From Deltaproteobacteria bacterium (lineage in GTDB: Bacteria; Myxococcota; Kuafuiibacteriia; Kuafuiibacteriales; Kuafuiibacteriaceae), in assembly GCA_011526105.1 (NCBI GenBank), contig WYAZ01000073.1:1-64000 (forward strand): DNA of 64,000 nucleotides, in the 5' to 3' direction. The first letter of the stretch is position 1, and the number at the start of each line of letters is the position of its first letter. The position numbers and the translations under genes are program-made. A model generated the notes under the pieces. The model searched no databases. It was not told the origin of the DNA and worked only from the letters and a program-made list of their open reading frames with translations. Shown here piece after piece: positions 8,451 through 16,985 of the stretch.

Positions 8451-10202
8451 TCAGTAGCGAGCCGCGAGTTCGTGGCGCTCTTCGACGTAGCGCCGCACGC
8501 CGTGGGCGATGGCGGAGGCCAGGCGATCCCTGTATTTCGCGTCGGCCAGCGCTTGCTCCTCTTCCTCGTGGCTGAGAAAGCCCGACTCGACGAGCACGGC
8601 CGGCATACGAACGCCGAGCAGCACAAAGAAGAGCGCCTTCTTCACGCCGAGGTCTTTCAGCACCCGGTCCGGCTGGCTCAGGTGATCCACGGTGGTGTGC
8701 TGGATGTACCCGGCGAGCCGACGAGACTCCTCGGCCGCGGAGCGCATGGCGAGATCGGCGAGCAGGAGCCGCAGGTCCCGCCCCACCGGTCCCGAGGGAA
8801 GCGGCGCCGACTCTTCGTCGTTCTCCGCCTCTTCCGGCGAGTCGTCCGTGATGAGCGCGGGGTCGTGCATGTCGCGATTCTCGCGGTTCGCGAGGCGGTT
8901 CGAGTAGCGGCTCGAGGTCGTGTTGAGATAGTAGGTCTCGATCCCGCGGATCTTACGGTTTCGATTTGCGTTCGAGTGGACCGAAATGAAGAGGTCGGCG
9001 TTCGCGGCGTTGGCGATCTGCGCGCGTCGTTCGAGCGACACAAACTTATCTTTGGTGCGCGTGTAGACGACCTCGATGCCGAGCTCCTTCTCGAGCTTGC
9101 GGCCGAGCGCCCGGGCGAGCGCGAGGTTCACGTCCTTCTCCCGCGTCCCGCGTCGACCGACCGCACCCACGTCCTTGCCGCCGTGACCGGCATCCACCAC
9201 CACGCGGCGGATGCGAAGCGGGGACTCGATCCGAGGCTTCAGCGCCTCGCGGGTCGAGCGTGCAAGCGCCGGCGGCGGACCGCTCGGTCGAGGTTCTGCC
9301 CGCTTCTCCTCGGGCGCGGAAGGCGGGGGTTCGGAGACGATGGAGCGCGGGCTGGGCGCCTTGGGCTCCTTGACGATCTCCTCGAGCAGGCGCTCGAGCG
9401 CCTCCTTCTGAGCGAGCACCGCTTCCCGCTCATCCACTTTGGGCGAAACGGCTGGGCTCTGGTCCACGAGCACCTTCTCGCGTTCCGGACGAGGCACCAC
9501 AAACGCCAACTTAGGCGCGCGCTCGAAACGAATCGACGCCAACTCCGCCCCCGGCTCGAGATCGAACACGAACCGCACGGTCTTCTCGTCGACCTGACCG
9601 ACCCGCAGGCGCTTGACGCGGGCGTCGTCGATCGGGCGCTCGGTGAGTACGGCCGGGGCGGCCGTCAACGGCCGGACGTCGAAGTAAATGCGAGGCCGGT
9701 CGCCGCCTCGCCCGAGCACTTCTTGTCGGACGAGCTGCACACCGGCCTTCTCGAGACCTGGCAAAGCTACGAGCAGACGTTCTTCCTCGATCTCAATCTC
9801 CAGTCCTTCGAGGCGCGGCATCCGCGCGTCGGGCCTCGGAGCCTCGACGGGGGGCCGGGCGGCGACCTCCGCCGGCGCTGTCTCGAGCGCCTCGGCGAGC
9901 ACCCGCGCGCGCTTGTCGTCATCGGCGCGACCCGACCAGCGGGCGAGTAGGCGGGCCGCTCGGACTCGGCCGAGGAGGGCCTCGGACCGCTCGTGGGCCG
10001 GCCCTTTTTCCGCCGCGTCCACAAAGAGCTGCTCGAGCTTCTCGATGTTGTGCCGCAAGCGGAGCTTGGACTCGTCCTGCTGCAGCTCGCTTTCGGCGGC
10101 TTTGGCCCGAGCGAGCGGCGAGACCGACTCGGCCTGGGCCGAGGGCACATAGACGAAAGCGAGCAGCACGAGGGTCGGGATGCGTCGAGCTCGAAGCGTC
10201 AC
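8451..10202 (-). CDS. amiC: N-acetylmuramoyl-L-alanine amidase, AmiC-like
   Basis: This periplasmic zinc amidase cuts peptide stems from MurNAc during septum splitting or remodelling. With the GTG start at 10202 it has 583 residues. A signal peptide ends at SAQA, a charged helical segment follows, then an AMIN-like beta domain (about residues 115-225), a Pro/Glu-rich linker, and Amidase_3 at the C-terminus. Zinc ligands are His in VVVDAGHGGKD, Glu in GTREKDVN and His in FISVHSNAN. The catalytic Glu is in VLVESGFLS. An upstream extension of the frame lies inside the response-regulator gene and is rejected. That gene is 77 bp upstream on the same strand. Confidence 0.88.
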   Translation of the reverse strand: MTLRARRIPTLVLLAFVYVPSAQAESVSPLARAKAAESELQQDESKLRLRHNIEKLEQLFVDAAEKGPAHERSEALLGRVRAARLLARWSGRADDDKRARVLAEALETAPAEVAARPPVEAPRPDARMPRLEGLEIEIEEERLLVALPGLEKAGVQLVRQEVLGRGGDRPRIYFDVRPLTAAPAVLTERPIDDARVKRLRVGQVDEKTVRFVFDLEPGAELASIRFERAPKLAFVVPRPEREKVLVDQSPAVSPKVDEREAVLAQKEALERLLEEIVKEPKAPSPRSIVSEPPPSAPEEKRAEPRPSGPPPALARSTREALKPRIESPLRIRRVVVDAGHGGKDVGAVGRRGTREKDVNLALARALGRKLEKELGIEVVYTRTKDKFVSLERRAQIANAANADLFISVHSNANRNRKIRGIETYYLNTTSSRYSNRLANRENRDMHDPALITDDSPEEAENDEESAPLPSGPVGRDLRLLLADLAMRSAAEESRRLAGYIQHTTVDHLSQPDRVLKDLGVKKALFFVLLGVRMPAVLVESGFLSHEEEEQALADAKYRDRLASAIAHGVRRYVEERHELAARY

Positions 10203-10279
10203 TCGCCCACTATCAGGCGCACCCCGCCATACATCAAATTTTTTGCCTCGGGCGCAGGGCCGTGACCAGACGCTCCGCG

Positions 10280-10903
10280 TCAGGCGCGCGGCGCCGGCAA
10301 GCGCGCAATGAGGCCGCGCACCGCTTGATCGACCTCTTCGAGTCGGAACGGCTTGTCGATGTACGCGTCCGCGCCATAGATCGGTGCGGTGGCCGCATTG
10401 GTCTCCGAGCCGATGCCCGTCGCCATGATGATGCGGACGTGATCGAGCTCTGGGCGATCGCGGACGTACTGCGAGATCTCCCATCCATTCAGGCCCGGCA
10501 TCATCACGTCGAGAAGCACGATGTCCGGGTGCTCGGTGAGAATTCGCTCCAGAGCCTGATCGCCGTCCTCGGCCTCGGTGACGTTGAAGCCGCGCTTGCG
10601 CAGATAGGGAACGAGGAGATTCAAGACCTCCGGCTCATCGTCCACCACGAGGATGTGCACATCGGCGGGAAGTCGGGCGAACGGCGGCGGGGCCGATGAG
10701 CGATAGGTCGGCGCGAGCGCAGGCGGTGGACTCTTCTTGGCGGGCGGCTTCTTCGCCTTCGCGGGGGCCTTCTTCGCCTTCGCGGGGGCCTTCTTCGCCT
10801 TCGCGGGGGCCTTCTTCGCCTTCGCGGGGGCCTTCTTCGCCTTCGCGGGGGCCTTCTTCGCCTTCGCGGGCGGCTTCTTCGCGGCCTTCTTCTTCAGCGC
10901 CAT
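10280..10903 (-). CDS. Response regulator with histone H1-like Lys/Ala/Pro tail
   Basis: This 207-residue protein has two parts. Residues 1-60 are a very basic tail of tandem AKAKKAP heptads, like histone H1 or HMGA-type tails. Residues 82-200 are a complete CheY-like receiver with Asp88/Asp89 in VVDDE, phospho-acceptor Asp132 in LLDVMMPG, Thr162 and Lys184 in DKPF. There is no output domain, so the tail may be the output, binding DNA or another polyanion. The gene starts 9 bp after the subtilase stop and precedes the amidase. I see no strong ribosome-binding site, so coupling is likely. Confidence 0.85.
   Translation of the reverse strand: MALKKKAAKKPPAKAKKAPAKAKKAPAKAKKAPAKAKKAPAKAKKAPAKAKKPPAKKSPPPALAPTYRSSAPPPFARLPADVHILVVDDEPEVLNLLVPYLRKRGFNVTEAEDGDQALERILTEHPDIVLLDVMMPGLNGWEISQYVRDRPELDHVRIIMATGIGSETNAATAPIYGADAYIDKPFRLEEVDQAVRGLIARLPAPRA
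10748..10873. repeat. 21-bp in-frame tandem repeat encoding the basic heptads
   Basis: Five perfect 21-bp units run from 10748 to 10852, followed by a degenerate sixth to 10873. Each unit encodes seven residues of the response-regulator tail. Base-perfect identity implies recent expansion or slippage, so copy number probably varies between strains. Confidence 0.92.
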
Positions 10904-10912
10904 GCCCGCGCT

Positions 10913-11611
10913 CTATAGCACTGCGAGCGCCTTTTGAAAGCCCACGACCAGGTTTGGCGCGAAAGCGCCGCATTCTTGGCGGTAGCGAGCCAGCCCGGCG
11001 CTCAGCCGAGCCACCGCGAGACTGGGGCCGTGGAAGTTCCGGGAGGGGCTCCCGGGGACCGGTCGCGCGCGGCCCTCCGCCCACCACTCGCCCGCCTCAT
11101 GGAGGAGATCGACCCCGTCGCGATGCGCGACCCCGAGAACGCCGGGGAGGATCGCCGGGTAGACGACGGGGCCGGGCCTCGCCGCGACCACTACACAGCC
11201 CTGCGCGACGACCGAACGGACCGCGGCCTCCAGATCGTGATTGGGGTTGGGGGTCCCCAGCGGCACCGCAATGATCTCTGCCCCGAGCTCTGCCGCGCTC
11301 AGGATGGCGAAGGCGAGGCGCTCGGCGTCGGTGCTCGGGCGGGCGTCGGTCACGCGGACCGAGATCAGCTCCACCTCGGGCGCGAGATGAAAGAGAAGCG
11401 CCGCGCAGGCGGTCCCGTGCCCGACTCGGTCCCCGTGAAGGTCCGGCTGCTCGACGAAGAGCCCACTCGGACCGCGAACCACCCCAACCTGAAGTCCACT
11501 CCGCCGGATGTGAGGGTGTTCGAAGTTGACCCCGGTGTCGAGCAGAGCCACACGCACGCCGCGCCCGGTGGCCCCAGGCGCGAGCTTTGGCGCGGTCGGC
11601 TCTTCGCTCAA
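10913..11611 (-). CDS. Small subtilisin-like (S8) protein with altered active-site surroundings
   Basis: Its 232 residues show a subtilase triad: Asp25 in VALLDTGVNFEHP, His65 in GDRVGHGTACA and Ser197 in HGPSLAVA. Two family hallmarks differ. The oxyanion-hole region reads AARPGP (143-148) instead of the usual AAGN, and the serine motif is GPS rather than GTS. There is no signal peptide or propeptide, so it would act in the cytoplasm. The TTG start overlaps the mutS stop (TTGA), with GAGGAAGAG just upstream, so translation is coupled. It may be a weak peptidase or a pseudo-enzyme. Confidence 0.7.
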   Translation of the reverse strand: MSEEPTAPKLAPGATGRGVRVALLDTGVNFEHPHIRRSGLQVGVVRGPSGLFVEQPDLHGDRVGHGTACAALLFHLAPEVELISVRVTDARPSTDAERLAFAILSAAELGAEIIAVPLGTPNPNHDLEAAVRSVVAQGCVVVAARPGPVVYPAILPGVLGVAHRDGVDLLHEAGEWWAEGRARPVPGSPSRNFHGPSLAVARLSAGLARYRQECGAFAPNLVVGFQKALAVL

Positions 11612-14364
11612 GGCTCTTCCTCGCGCATGCGGCTCTGCCAGGCAGAAAGCAGGTCCCAGGCCTGGCGCGGGCTGAGGTCATCGAGCCCCAAGGCTAAGAG
11701 GTCCTCTCGGAGCAGCTCGAGCGCGCGATCACGAGCGGTGCGAGGCACGAAGAGATCGAGCTGGGGGACCGGCCGCCCCGGACGCTGGCTGTCGAAGGCC
11801 CCCTGCTCCACCGCGGTCAGCTCATGGGTCTCGAGCACCGAGAGGAGCTCCCGGGCGCGAGCGAGCACGACCGCGGGCAGCCCGGCCAAACGGGCCACCT
11901 GCACCCCATAGCTCTTGTTTGTGGGACCAGGCAGAAGCTTCCGCAAGAAGACGATCTGCTCGTTCCACTCTTTGACCGCGACGTGGAAGTTCACGATGCC
12001 AGGGCGTTCGCGCGAGATGTCGGTCAACTCGTGATAGTGCGTGGCGAACAGCGTGCGTGCACGAATCGTGTCGTGCAGGTGTTCCGCCACCGCCCAAGCG
12101 ATGGAGAGACCATCGAAGGTGCTGGTCCCGCGCCCGATCTCATCGAGGATCACGAGGGAGCGAGGGGTGGCCGACCTCAAGATGCGGGCGGTCTCGAGCA
12201 TCTCGACCATGAAGGTCGAACGGCCCCGCGAGAGATCGTCGCTCGCGCCCACCCGCGTGAAGATCCGATCCACGAGCCCGAGTCGCGCACGCTTGGCCGG
12301 CACGAAGCAGCCCATCTGAGCCATGAGGGCGATGAGCGCTGTCTGCCTCATGATCGTGGATTTTCCGGCCATGTTGGGTCCGGTGATGATCATCAGGCGG
12401 TGCTCTCCGCCGATGGATAGGTCATTGGGGACGAATCCTTCGTCGAGCAGCTCCGCGCGAGCCTCGAGCACCGGATGCCGACCATCCAGGATCTCGATCT
12501 CGTCCCCCTCGTGCAGCTCGGGTCGCGTGAACTCCCTCCGCTCCGCGAGGAACGCAAAGGCCGCCAGGACGTCGAGCTGCGCCAAGGCCGCTGACAGCTC
12601 TCGAAGCGCGAGCACGTGCTGGGTCACCTCCTGCACGAGCGCTTGAAACAGGAGGCTCTCGCGCGCCAGGCGCTTCTCGTCCGCCGAGAGGATGCGCTCC
12701 TCCAGGCCCTTCAGCTCCTCGGTGAAGTAGCGCTCACCGTTCACCGTGGTCTGCTTCCGGATGTAGTCCTTGGGCACCGAGGCCAGGTTCGCCTTGGTCA
12801 CCTCGATGAAGTATCCAAAGACGCGGTTGTACCGCACCTTGAGCGAGCCGATGCCCGTGCGTTCACGCTCGCGCCGTTCGAGGTCGACGAGCACCCCCTT
12901 GCCGTCCGAGGAGAGCCGAACCCACTCGTCGAGCTCGGCGTCGAAGCCGGGCAAGAACACCGTCCCCTTGCCCAGCTCCGCAGGCGGATCCTCCACCACC
13001 ACTTCAGCGAGTCGCTCGTGAAGCGGTGCGAGACAATCGACACGACACAGCTCCGCCAAGCGCCCCCGCGCAGGCGCGCGCTCCTCCGGGCTCACCGGCA
13101 ACGATGGTTCGTGTTCGTCGCCGGTCGCGCGCAGGGCGGCCTCGAACACGAGCGGCGCCTGTGCGAGCGAGACGCGGAGTGCCGCGAGATCCTTCGGCCC
13201 GGCGCGTGCCATCATCACCCGGCTGATGAGCCGGTCGAGGTCGTAGACCTGCTCCAGCGCGCGCCGCACTCGATCGAGGGCGGACGGGCTGCGAACCAGG
13301 GCCTCCACCGCGTCGAGCCTGGTCTCGATCTCCTCGAGATCCACGCTCGGTCTTTGGAGCCAGGAGGCCAACAGGCGCCCCCCCATCGCCGTCTTCGCCG
13401 AGTCGAGCTCCGTGAGCAGCGCGCCCTCGCGGTCACCCGAGGCAGAACGAAAGAGCTCGAGGTGCGCACGACACTCGCCGTCGAGAACGAGGGCCTCACC
13501 CGGCAGATAGGGTTTGAGCGCACTGATGTGCCCCAGCGTGCCGCCGCGCTTCTTCTCGAAGGAGGCCTCACGGAGCTGAGTGTGTTCCGCGTAGCGCAGC
13601 ACGAGCCCGGCGGCCCGACGCGCCTCCTCCGGCAAGACCGCCGCGAGCCCATCCGCTTCGTCCGAGCCGAGCAGGCTCGCGAGTGCGGTGGATGCCTCCG
13701 GGGCCGAGATGGGAGCCACCAGGGTAGCGACGAGCCGCCCGGTGATGCGGAGCGGCTCGACAAGCGGGGTCGGGCTCTCCGGGTCTTCCTCGCAGAGGAC
13801 CTCCTTCGCCTCGAGCCGGTGCAGCTCTTCGAGCATCAGCTCCACGCTGTGGAGCGTCGTGGCCCGGAACTCGCCGGTGCCCAGGTCGAGCGCCGCCAGT
13901 CCAATGACCGGAGCCTGGCTCTTCCCACGCTTCGGACGACCCATGGTCACCGCCGCGAGGAAGCTCGCCCGTCTGGAGCTCTGGCTTGGATCGATGAAGG
14001 TGCCCGGGGTCAGCACGCGGGTCACCTCGCGTTTCACGAGACCCTTGGCGAGCTTCGGGTCCTCGACCTGGTCAACGAGAACGACGGTGCGCTGGTGATC
14101 GTTGATGAGCCGCGCCACGTAGCCCTCGACCGCATGGTGGGGCACGCCAGCCATCGGCACCGGGTCCTTCTCCTTTGAGCGCGCGGTGAGGGTGATGTCG
14201 AGGAGCCGAGCACAGGTCTCGGCGTCGTCGTGGAAGGTCTCGAAGAAGTCCCCCATCCGAAAGAGGACGATGGCGCCCGGATGCTCGTTCTTGACCGCGA
14301 AGTACTGCTGCATCATCGGCGTGAGCCGCTGATTCGCTTCCAGTGACGGTGCCTGCGAAGTCAT
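11608..14364 (-). CDS. mutS: DNA mismatch repair protein MutS
   Basis: It recognises mismatches and insertion loops and starts MutL-dependent repair. The mismatch-binding Phe-x-Glu is F40-F-E42 in FRMGDFFETF. The lever and clamp domains follow, then the ATPase with Walker A GPNMAGKST, Walker B LVILDEIGRGTSTFDG, and the C-terminal helix-turn-helix. The ATG at 14364 gives 918 residues, and an ATG at 14406 (14 residues longer) is also possible because it overlaps the upstream hydrolase. Its place among transport and cell-wall genes suggests read-through from the TRAP operon. Confidence 0.95.
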   Translation of the reverse strand: MTSQAPSLEANQRLTPMMQQYFAVKNEHPGAIVLFRMGDFFETFHDDAETCARLLDITLTARSKEKDPVPMAGVPHHAVEGYVARLINDHQRTVVLVDQVEDPKLAKGLVKREVTRVLTPGTFIDPSQSSRRASFLAAVTMGRPKRGKSQAPVIGLAALDLGTGEFRATTLHSVELMLEELHRLEAKEVLCEEDPESPTPLVEPLRITGRLVATLVAPISAPEASTALASLLGSDEADGLAAVLPEEARRAAGLVLRYAEHTQLREASFEKKRGGTLGHISALKPYLPGEALVLDGECRAHLELFRSASGDREGALLTELDSAKTAMGGRLLASWLQRPSVDLEEIETRLDAVEALVRSPSALDRVRRALEQVYDLDRLISRVMMARAGPKDLAALRVSLAQAPLVFEAALRATGDEHEPSLPVSPEERAPARGRLAELCRVDCLAPLHERLAEVVVEDPPAELGKGTVFLPGFDAELDEWVRLSSDGKGVLVDLERRERERTGIGSLKVRYNRVFGYFIEVTKANLASVPKDYIRKQTTVNGERYFTEELKGLEERILSADEKRLARESLLFQALVQEVTQHVLALRELSAALAQLDVLAAFAFLAERREFTRPELHEGDEIEILDGRHPVLEARAELLDEGFVPNDLSIGGEHRLMIITGPNMAGKSTIMRQTALIALMAQMGCFVPAKRARLGLVDRIFTRVGASDDLSRGRSTFMVEMLETARILRSATPRSLVILDEIGRGTSTFDGLSIAWAVAEHLHDTIRARTLFATHYHELTDISRERPGIVNFHVAVKEWNEQIVFLRKLLPGPTNKSYGVQVARLAGLPAVVLARARELLSVLETHELTAVEQGAFDSQRPGRPVPQLDLFVPRTARDRALELLREDLLALGLDDLSPRQAWDLLSAWQSRMREEEP

Positions 14365-14374
14365 GACCGCCGGC

Positions 14375-15205
14375 TCAGCCCTTGTGGGCGATGAACCAGG
14401 CGGCATAGCGCTCGATCACGGCGTTGCGCTCCGCCTCCGGTTCATTCACCAGCTCGTGGTAGTAGCCCGCGAGTCGCTCGATGCTGCGGTCGGGCATCGC
14501 GAGTCGCGCAGCAACCTTGTCCGCGGCTTCGGCCGAGGCCACTTTGTCGTCGCCCCCGTAGAGCAGAATGGTCGGCAGCTTCAACTCGGACGCACGTTCG
14601 TAAACCCGCGCCATGGCCGTCACCGCTTCCGTGTACCAACGCGCCGTGGCGCTCTTGTTGTTCAGGGGGTCCGCGTCGTAGATGCGCGCCTGCTCCGGAT
14701 CGCGGGAGACGTCTCGACCCTCGAGCCCCGACGGGAGCGCGAGCTTCGGATAGAGGGAGGAGGCCATCGTCCCGAGCTTGCTCTTCCAGGCCGGCACCGC
14801 CACCGCTACCCCGCAGAGCGGCGACGAGAGCGCGAGACCGGCGAGATCCTTTCCCCCGCCCGCGAGCAGCCAGTGCATCGCGATGAGCCCCCCCATGGAG
14901 TGCCCGAAGAGAAAGATCGGCCGGCCGTTCGCCTCCTGACGGACCTCGTCCACGAGCGCGCTCGCATCCAGGTGGTAGTCGTCGAAGCGCGCGACGAAAC
15001 CTCGCACACCGGTCGATCGACCGTGCCCCCGAAGATCGACCGCGAGGGTTCGGATGCCCTGCTCTCCCCACGCGCGGCCGACGTGGGCGTATCGCCCCGC
15101 GTGCTCGCCGTAGCCGTGGATGAGGGCCACGTAGACCTGGGCTTCGCTGGGACCAAACCGATGGAGGTGGAGTTCCAGGCCGTCTGCGGCCTTCAGGGTC
15201 GACAC
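14375..15205 (-). CDS. Alpha/beta hydrolase, monoacylglycerol lipase/lysophospholipase-like
   Basis: This serine hydrolase of 276 residues has the nucleophile elbow GHSMGG at about residue 92, an oxyanion HGYGEHAGRY near residue 30, the DLRGHGRS strand, and a late acid/His pair (LYGGDDKVA, YYHELVNE). This pattern is typical of bacterial monoacylglycerol lipases. There is no signal peptide. The GTG start lies 1 bp beyond the dctM stop, with GAGGA upstream, so it is coupled to the TRAP transporter and may process an imported lipid-like ligand. That link is inference. Confidence 0.82.
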   Translation of the reverse strand: MSTLKAADGLELHLHRFGPSEAQVYVALIHGYGEHAGRYAHVGRAWGEQGIRTLAVDLRGHGRSTGVRGFVARFDDYHLDASALVDEVRQEANGRPIFLFGHSMGGLIAMHWLLAGGGKDLAGLALSSPLCGVAVAVPAWKSKLGTMASSLYPKLALPSGLEGRDVSRDPEQARIYDADPLNNKSATARWYTEAVTAMARVYERASELKLPTILLYGGDDKVASAEAADKVAARLAMPDRSIERLAGYYHELVNEPEAERNAVIERYAAWFIAHKG

Positions 15206-15206
15206 T

Positions 15207-16985
15207 TCAGTCCTCGCTCTCTTGGGCGGACGACGAGGTGTTGGCCTCGCGCATGAGTTCCTCGATCGACTTCACCCTGGGCGCGGCCTTCGTGGGTGCG
15301 TCGTCGTCTTCGTCGTCTTCGTCGTCTTCGTCTTCGTCCTCATCCGCTTCGTTGGCCTCGCGCATGAGCTCTTCGATCGATTTGACCTTCGGCGGCTCGC
15401 TCTCGCCGTCCGCTTCCTTCATGAGCTCCTCGATGGACTTCACGCCTTCCGGCGCCGCCTGAGGCTCATCCTCCTCCGATTCGGGGTCCACCACCGCCTT
15501 GGATGGGCGCTCGAAGAAGGACTCCCCGCGGACCATGCGGACCAAGCCGACCGAGGTGGGCTCGTACCAGGTGATGATCATGAGCCCGCCGAGCATCAGC
15601 AGGATGAAGATCCCGACCGAGCGAATGACAAAGCCGATGGACTTCTGAAAGAGCGACGCGGAGACGAAGAGGTTCAGCCCGATAGGCGGGGTGAGGTAGC
15701 CGATCTCCAGGTTCACGACGAAGATGATGCCGAGGTGGATGGGGTCGATGCCGAAGCTCGCGGCGATGGGCGCCACCAGCGGAGCGATGACCAAGATGGC
15801 GCTGATGATGTCCATGAACGCGCCCACCAAGAGCAGGAACACGTTCAGCACGAGCAGGAAGGTCACCTCCGTCAGCTCGAGCTTTGTCAGCCACTTCACC
15901 GCCGCGTCAGGGATCTGCTGATCCACGAGGAAGTGATTCAAGGCAAAGGAGAGATTCATGATGATGAGCAAAGAGCCCATCACGATGGTGGAGTCGACGA
16001 GCAGCGGGGGCAGCTTCTTCAGCTCGAGCTCGCGGTGGATGAACTTCTCGACCACAAAAGCATAGACGGCGGAGACCGCGGCCGCTTCGGTCGGCGTGAA
16101 GAAGCCGGTGGGCCCAAAGATGGGGTAGATGCCGCCGAGCACGATGACCGGCAGGAGCAGCGCCCAGAACCCGTCCAGGAAGCGTTTGGAGATGAGCTTC
16201 AGGGATGGCGGCTTCAGGGAGGAGAACGAGAAGTCCGGACGGATGATGCCCTGGTAGACCGAGTAGCCGACGAGAATGCCGCCAATGAGGAAGCCGGGGA
16301 GCAGGCCGGCGATAAAGAGGTCGGCGACGTTGGTGGCCATCGTCCCGCTCACCACGATCGCGTAGATGATCATGGGGATGGAGGGAGGAATGAGAATGCC
16401 CAGCGACCCGGCGGAAGTGACGAGCCCGACCGAGAACTTCTCGTCGTACCCGGCCTTCACGAGCGCCGGAAGCATGATCGAGCCGATCGCGATGACCGTG
16501 ACCGGGGAGCTGCCCGAGATCGCCGCGAAGAACATACACGAGAGCACCGCCGCCGCCGCGAGCCCGCCTGGGAGCCAGCCGACGAGTGCATCCGCGAAGG
16601 AGACGACTCGCCGAGCGATACCGCCCGCGGTCATCATCGAACCCGCGATGACGAAGTACGGGATGGCGAGGAGGACGTTTTTGTCGGTGAGCGAGAAGAT
16701 CTTCTCGATGATGAGCTCGTAGCTCCAGAACTCCTGGTACTCATTGGCCACGAAGTAGAAGCACGCGATCGACAAGAGCCCGATGGTCACGAACAGCGGG
16801 GTCGACAACAGCATCAAGAGCAGGATGGTGCCGATGACGACGAACGCCTTCGCGGAGACAAAGAGGAACAGCGAAACCGCGACCGCGACCCAGATGAGGC
16901 TGCCCGCTTTTTTCCTAGAGAAGCAGAAGCCGCCGACCACGACGAGCAGCGCGAGCAGCAGGAGCTTGAAGACGTCGAGGCTCAT
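15207..16985 (-). CDS. dctM: TRAP transporter large permease (DctM) with acidic repeat tail
   Basis: This is the membrane subunit that couples sodium or proton flow to uptake of a substrate, usually a carboxylate. The core (about residues 55-490) has many hydrophobic segments and DctM signatures (ISGSSPVTVIAIGSIMLPAL, GILIPPSIPMI, ATNVADLFIAGLLPGF, LGIIFVVNLEIGYLTPPIG). The 592 residues far exceed the usual 430 or so. The extra C-terminus carries three VKSIEELM(K/R)EA repeats starting at 515, 534 and 571, with an Asp/Glu run at about 546-562. The stop codon abuts the hydrolase. The start overlaps the dctQ stop. Confidence 0.9.
   Translation of the reverse strand: MSLDVFKLLLLALLVVVGGFCFSRKKAGSLIWVAVAVSLFLFVSAKAFVVIGTILLLMLLSTPLFVTIGLLSIACFYFVANEYQEFWSYELIIEKIFSLTDKNVLLAIPYFVIAGSMMTAGGIARRVVSFADALVGWLPGGLAAAAVLSCMFFAAISGSSPVTVIAIGSIMLPALVKAGYDEKFSVGLVTSAGSLGILIPPSIPMIIYAIVVSGTMATNVADLFIAGLLPGFLIGGILVGYSVYQGIIRPDFSFSSLKPPSLKLISKRFLDGFWALLLPVIVLGGIYPIFGPTGFFTPTEAAAVSAVYAFVVEKFIHRELELKKLPPLLVDSTIVMGSLLIIMNLSFALNHFLVDQQIPDAAVKWLTKLELTEVTFLLVLNVFLLLVGAFMDIISAILVIAPLVAPIAASFGIDPIHLGIIFVVNLEIGYLTPPIGLNLFVSASLFQKSIGFVIRSVGIFILLMLGGLMIITWYEPTSVGLVRMVRGESFFERPSKAVVDPESEEDEPQAAPEGVKSIEELMKEADGESEPPKVKSIEELMREANEADEDEDEDDEDDEDDDAPTKAAPRVKSIEELMREANTSSSAQESED
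15299..15345. repeat. Low-complexity GTC/TTC microsatellite (Asp/Glu run)
   Basis: Short repeats of GTCGTCTTC type encode the poly-Asp/Glu stretch of the DctM tail on the minus strand. Length variation between strains would be expected. Confidence 0.75.

Noticed and set aside
10748-10873. CRISPR-like array
   Set aside because: The 21-bp units are directly adjacent without spacers and are in frame inside a coding region.
12616-14178. Plus-strand open frame of 520 codons opposite mutS
   Set aside because: It is antisense to an unmistakable mutS and has no recognisable domain or ribosome-binding site.
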